Shown: piece after piece, positions 5,720-7,659 of the stretch | Layout of the letters: the number at the start of each line of letters is the position of its first letter | Position numbering within the stretch: position 1 is the stretch's first letter | Assembly: GCA_027484885.1 (NCBI GenBank) | Contig: JAIXSD010000239.1 | Span: 1-7,659 of the forward strand | Length of the DNA: 7,659 nucleotides | Direction: 5' to 3' | DNA from: Rubrivivax sp. | Lineage (GTDB): Bacteria > Pseudomonadota > Gammaproteobacteria > Burkholderiales > Burkholderiaceae_C | Translations under genes and position numbers: made by a program | Notes under the pieces: generated by a model | What the model was told of the DNA's origin: nothing | The model's database searches: none | The model's input: only the letters and a program-made list of their open reading frames with translations

Positions 5720-7228
5720 ATGGACTTGCTGAACAATCTCGCGCTGGGTTTTCACACGGCGCTGACCCTCCAAAACTTGCTCTACGCCTTTGGCGGCGCT
5801 TTGCTGGGCACCTTGATTGGCGTGCTCCCGGGCCTGGGCCCCGTGGCCACCATTGCCATGTTGCTGCCCTCGATCTATGCGCTGGACGCCACGCCGGCCT
5901 TGATCATGCTGGCCGGTATCTACTACGGCGCGCAGTACGGTGGCTCGACCACGGCCATCCTGATCAATGTGCCGGGGGAATCCAGTTCGGTGGTGACCGC
6001 CATCGACGGCTACCAGATGGCTCGCCAGGGCCGCGCCGGTGCCGCATTGGCCGCCGCGGGCCTGGGTTCCTTCTTCGCGGGCTGTGTGGGCACGATCATC
6101 ATCGCGGCCTTCGCGCCGCCTCTGACCGAGCTGGCCTTCAAGTTCGGCCCGGCCGAGTACTTCTCGCTGATGGTGTTGGGCTTGATCGGCGCTGTGGTCC
6201 TGGCCTCGGGCTCGCTGATCAAGGCGATCGCCATGATTTTGCTGGGCTTGTTGCTGGGCCAGATCAACACCGATGTGATCTCGGGCACGCCGCGCTTTTC
6301 CTTCGACATCCCCGAACTGACCGATGGCTTGGGCTTTGTGGTCATCGCCATGGGCGTGTTCGGCTTCGGCGAGATCATCGCCAATCTGGGCAAGCCCGCC
6401 GAGCACCGTGAGGTCTTCACCAAGGATGTGAAGGGCTTGTGGCCCACGCGTCAGGACTTTGCTGAAGCCTGGCCGGCCGTGATCCGTGGCACTGCCTTGG
6501 GTTCCATCCTGGGTGTCTTGCCCGGCGGTGGCGCCTTGCTGGCTTCGTTCGCGGCCTACACCTTGGAGAAGAAGGTCGCACGCAATCCGCGCGTGCCCTT
6601 TGGCAAAGGCGCCATCCAGGGTGTGGCTGGCCCGGAGTCGGCCAACAACGCTGGCGCGCAGACCAGCTTCATTCCCATGCTGACGCTCGGCATCCCGCCG
6701 AACGCCGTGATGGCCCTGATGGTTGGCGCCATGACCATCAAGGGCATCCAGCCCGGCCCGCAGGTCATGACCAGCAATCCGGAGCTGTTCTGGGGCCTGA
6801 TCGCCTCGATGTGGGTCGGCAATCTGATGCTGATCGTGCTGAACCTGCCCCTGATCGGTATTTGGATCAAGCTGCTGACGGTGCCCTACCGTTTCCTGTT
6901 CCCGGCCATCGTCACCTTTTGCTGCATTGGGTCCTACACCCTGAACAACAACAACTTCGACGTGTTCGTCACGGCAGGCTTTGCGGTGGTTGGCTATATC
7001 TTCTACAAGCTGAGCTGCGAACCCGCGCCCTTGCTGCTGGGTTTCATCCTCGGCCCCATGATGGAAGAGAACCTGCGCCGTGCTTTGTTGTTGTCGCGCG
7101 GTGACTGGGGCACGTTCATGACCCGCCCTCTGTCCGCCGGCTTGCTGATCGCGGCCCTGCTGATGGTGGTGGTGGTCATGCTGCCCTCCATCAAGAGCAA
7201 GCGGGAAGAGGCATTCCAGGAAGACTGA
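5720..7228 (+). CDS. tctA: Tripartite tricarboxylate transporter large permease subunit TctA
   Basis: At 502 residues this is a full-length TctA with about a dozen hydrophobic segments. The fold's internal duplication is visible: GTLIGVLPGLGP (30-41) in the first half is echoed by GSILGVLPGGGA (261-272) in the second, and YGGSTTAILINVPGES (73-88) by ESANNAGAQTSFIPML (306-321), which runs on into TLGIPPNAV. These paired loops are thought to form the substrate and ion path. The protein is the main inner-membrane channel subunit for uptake of a carboxylate delivered by a TctC-type binding protein. GAGGA at 5708-5712 overlaps the tctB stop and stands seven bases before ATG 5720, so translation is coupled. 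The C-terminus ends in a charged cytoplasmic tail (SIKSKREEAFQED). A strong terminator lies 63 bases downstream, so the transcription unit ends here without a tctC. Confidence 0.96.
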   Translation: MDLLNNLALGFHTALTLQNLLYAFGGALLGTLIGVLPGLGPVATIAMLLPSIYALDATPALIMLAGIYYGAQYGGSTTAILINVPGESSSVVTAIDGYQMARQGRAGAALAAAGLGSFFAGCVGTIIIAAFAPPLTELAFKFGPAEYFSLMVLGLIGAVVLASGSLIKAIAMILLGLLLGQINTDVISGTPRFSFDIPELTDGLGFVVIAMGVFGFGEIIANLGKPAEHREVFTKDVKGLWPTRQDFAEAWPAVIRGTALGSILGVLPGGGALLASFAAYTLEKKVARNPRVPFGKGAIQGVAGPESANNAGAQTSFIPMLTLGIPPNAVMALMVGAMTIKGIQPGPQVMTSNPELFWGLIASMWVGNLMLIVLNLPLIGIWIKLLTVPYRFLFPAIVTFCCIGSYTLNNNNFDVFVTAGFAVVGYIFYKLSCEPAPLLLGFILGPMMEENLRRALLLSRGDWGTFMTRPLSAGLLIAALLMVVVVMLPSIKSKREEAFQED

Positions 7229-7291
7229 CGGTAGCGACTTCTGGTCCTTCTGCTTTGAACGGAGCGGGCAGGGCTACGGAAAGATGCACGG

Positions 7292-7323
7292 AAAGAAGGG
7301 GCCCTGCGCCCCTTCTTTTATTT
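7292..7323 (+). terminator. Rho-independent terminator of the tctBA unit
   Basis: AAAGAAGGGG (7292-7301) and CCCCTTCTTT (7309-7318) make a perfect 10-base stem around the 7-base loop CCCTGCG, followed by a T-rich run to 7323 (TTTTATTT from 7316). The GC-rich top, A-rich left foot and T tract are the classic intrinsic terminator form. It lies 63 bases after the tctA stop and separates this unit from the promoters further right. Read on the minus strand its T tract is interrupted, so it would work less well in that direction. Confidence 0.9.
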
Positions 7324-7438
7324 CGGCTCGGCAATAGCGGTACCGTGGTGGCTGGCTGGTCACGACGAGGCTCTCGCAGATGGCTGCTCCGGCGGCCCCT
7401 GACTTGCGTGAGCGACCCACACCGGCCTCAGCGAGAAA
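7324..7438. other. Intergenic spacer with no feature recognised
   Basis: This 115-base stretch between the tctBA terminator and the promoter region contains no credible reading frame, hairpin with U tract, or tRNA-like sequence. The only notable item is a short palindrome CGGTACCG near 7335-7345, too short to interpret. Base use is GC-rich like the genes on the left; the shift towards A and T begins about 7434. Confidence 0.5.
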
Positions 7439-7439
7439 T

Positions 7440-7457
7440 TTGCAAAAAGCTTTGCAA
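7440..7457. repeat. Inverted repeat TTGCAAA-N4-TTTGCAA over a promoter -35 box
   Basis: TTGCAAA (7440-7446) and TTTGCAA (7451-7457) are perfect inverted arms around AAGC. The same stretch also reads as a direct repeat of TTTGCAA with a 12-base step (7439-7445 and 7451-7457), because TTGCAA is itself palindromic. The right arm contains the proposed -35 hexamer of the first promoter, so a dimeric protein bound here would affect RNA polymerase. The A/T-rich sequence could alternatively serve as an UP-like element. The repeat is seen directly; a regulator is inference. Confidence 0.5.
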
Positions 7458-7481
7458 CGCCGAAAATTCCTGTGCTACAGT
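7452..7481 (+). promoter_or_regulatory. Sigma70-like promoter P1 (extended -10)
   Basis: TTGCAA (7452-7457) stands 18 bases before TACAGT (7476-7481), and the TG at 7473-7474 gives the extended -10 form TGCTACAGT. The upstream 20 bases are A/T-rich in a GC-rich chromosome. The likely start point is about 7488, exactly where a foldable RNA segment begins. The downstream GGCTTCGCTGC resembles the initial transcribed sequence seen after other strong promoters of related bacteria, which is recollection. Hexamers match consensus moderately. Confidence 0.5.
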
Positions 7482-7488
7482 AGAGGGC

Positions 7489-7603
7489 TTCGCTGCACAG
7501 AAACACTTCTTCGGAAGTCAGCGAGTGGCTCGAAGGAGTCGCTTGAGTATCTGGGTGGTGAAGATCGAAGCAATTCGATGTGATTTGAGATTCAAAACAA
7601 ATC
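7489..7603 (+). ncRNA. Predicted structured leader or small RNA: a row of hairpins between P1 and P2
   Basis: Four local stems can be drawn. Hairpin A: ACTTC/GAAGT (7505-7509, 7514-7518) closes a TTCG loop, giving the very stable cUUCGg tetraloop, and it stacks directly on an outer stem CGCTG/CAGCG (7491-7495, 7519-7523; extendable by U-A and U-G), leaving a 9-base bulge at 7496-7504. Hairpin B: AGTGGCTC/GAGTCGCT (7524-7531, 7536-7543) with loop GAAG and two G-U pairs; its base can compete with extended A. Hairpin C: ATCGAA/TTCGAT (7564-7569, 7574-7579) with a GCAA (GNRA) loop. Hairpin D: GATTTG/CAAATC (7582-7587, 7598-7603) with a 10-base loop. No terminator follows inside the window, so it is more likely a leader of a longer transcript than a finished small RNA. 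I recognise no known RNA family (not tRNA, tmRNA, SRP or RNase P RNA). Structures were drawn by eye, without an energy calculation. Confidence 0.4.
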
Positions 7604-7615
7604 TTGCAGAAATGC

Positions 7616-7645
7616 TTGACGAGTAGAAAGAAAATCAGTCATAAT
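7616..7645 (+). promoter_or_regulatory. Sigma70-like promoter P2 (TTGACG-N18-CATAAT)
   Basis: TTGACG (7616-7621) matches the -35 consensus in five of six positions, and CATAAT (7640-7645) matches the -10 consensus in five of six, 18 bases apart. The preceding 30 bases are A/T-rich (around 7583-7605) and could act as an UP element. Transcription would begin about 7652 and leave the window at once. A strong, tandem, UP-flanked arrangement with a leader is typical of rRNA and tRNA operons, so the next gene is probably a stable RNA; that is inference, since no part of it is visible. Confidence 0.7.
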
Positions 7646-7659
7646 CTCGCTTCTGTGCT

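Noticed and set aside
3340..5736. A 798-codon open frame on the minus strand opposite the GspE-like gene
   Set aside because: Its product is Gln/His/Arg/Gly/Ala-rich with no recognisable domain, and it runs antisense to a gene with all family motifs. Long antisense frames are expected when third positions are nearly all G or C.
5648..6406. A 252-codon minus-strand frame opposite tctA
   Set aside because: Gln/Gly/His/Arg-rich shadow of the hydrophobic tctA coding sequence, with no domain features.
5265..7247. Twelve-base identical match GACTTCTGGTCC at 5265-5276 and 7236-7247, flanking tctBA
   Set aside because: One 12-base match is about what chance gives in a window of this length, and there is no flanking duplication or mobile-element structure.
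7255..7626. A 123-codon frame in the right-hand intergenic region
   Set aside because: It starts at a TTG, runs straight through the terminator, both P1 boxes and the hairpins, has no ribosome-binding site and no family resemblance.
7495..7658. Long-range complementarity GCACAGAA (7495-7502) with TTCTGTGC (7651-7658)
   Set aside because: Eight bases across this region is near chance expectation, and neither arm can be extended; the right arm also sits at the window edge.

Overview
The window reads as chromosomal DNA of a GC-rich betaproteobacterium. Codon third positions are overwhelmingly G or C, and the gene families (PurU with an ACT domain, tripartite tricarboxylate transporter subunits, a GspE/PulE ATPase beside a spermidine-synthase-like gene) suit Burkholderiales, perhaps the Roseateles/Rubrivivax/Leptothrix group. 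That placement is inference from family content and base use. All complete genes are intact, all lie on the + strand, and I see no insertion sequence, phage gene, CRISPR array or tRNA.

Layout: (1) 1-5118 is a tightly packed gene row: the tail of a LolD-type ABC ATPase, purU (formyltetrahydrofolate deformylase), a TatD/YjjV-type metal-dependent nuclease, a deoxyinosine-type DNA glycosylase whose start overlaps the nuclease's end, a spermidine-synthase-like protein that has lost part of the diamine-site motif, and an orphan GspE/PulE-type secretion/pilus ATPase. Gaps are 45, 27, -8, 3 and 23 bases, so one transcript with translational coupling is plausible, although the functions (lipoprotein export, one-carbon metabolism, DNA repair, unknown methyl or aminopropyl transfer, type II/IV-like motor) do not form one pathway. 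(2) 5119-5244 is a short spacer that probably holds a promoter. (3) 5245-7228 is a two-gene unit, tctB-tctA, encoding the membrane subunits of a tripartite tricarboxylate transporter without its periplasmic binding protein; it ends in a textbook intrinsic terminator at 7292-7323. (4) 7324-7659 has no credible protein gene. It drops in GC and carries two tandem sigma70-like promoters (about 7452-7481 and 7616-7645) pointing off the right edge. Between them the RNA would fold into a row of hairpins, including a cUUCGg-capped and a GCAA-capped one.

The least explained part is region 4: a structured, promoter-bracketed leader that probably feeds a stable-RNA (rRNA or tRNA) operon beyond the window, or could be a small RNA of its own. 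Secondary points of interest are the nuclease/glycosylase overlap, the altered spermidine-synthase homologue beside an orphan GspE ATPase, and the missing binding protein of the TctBA pair.
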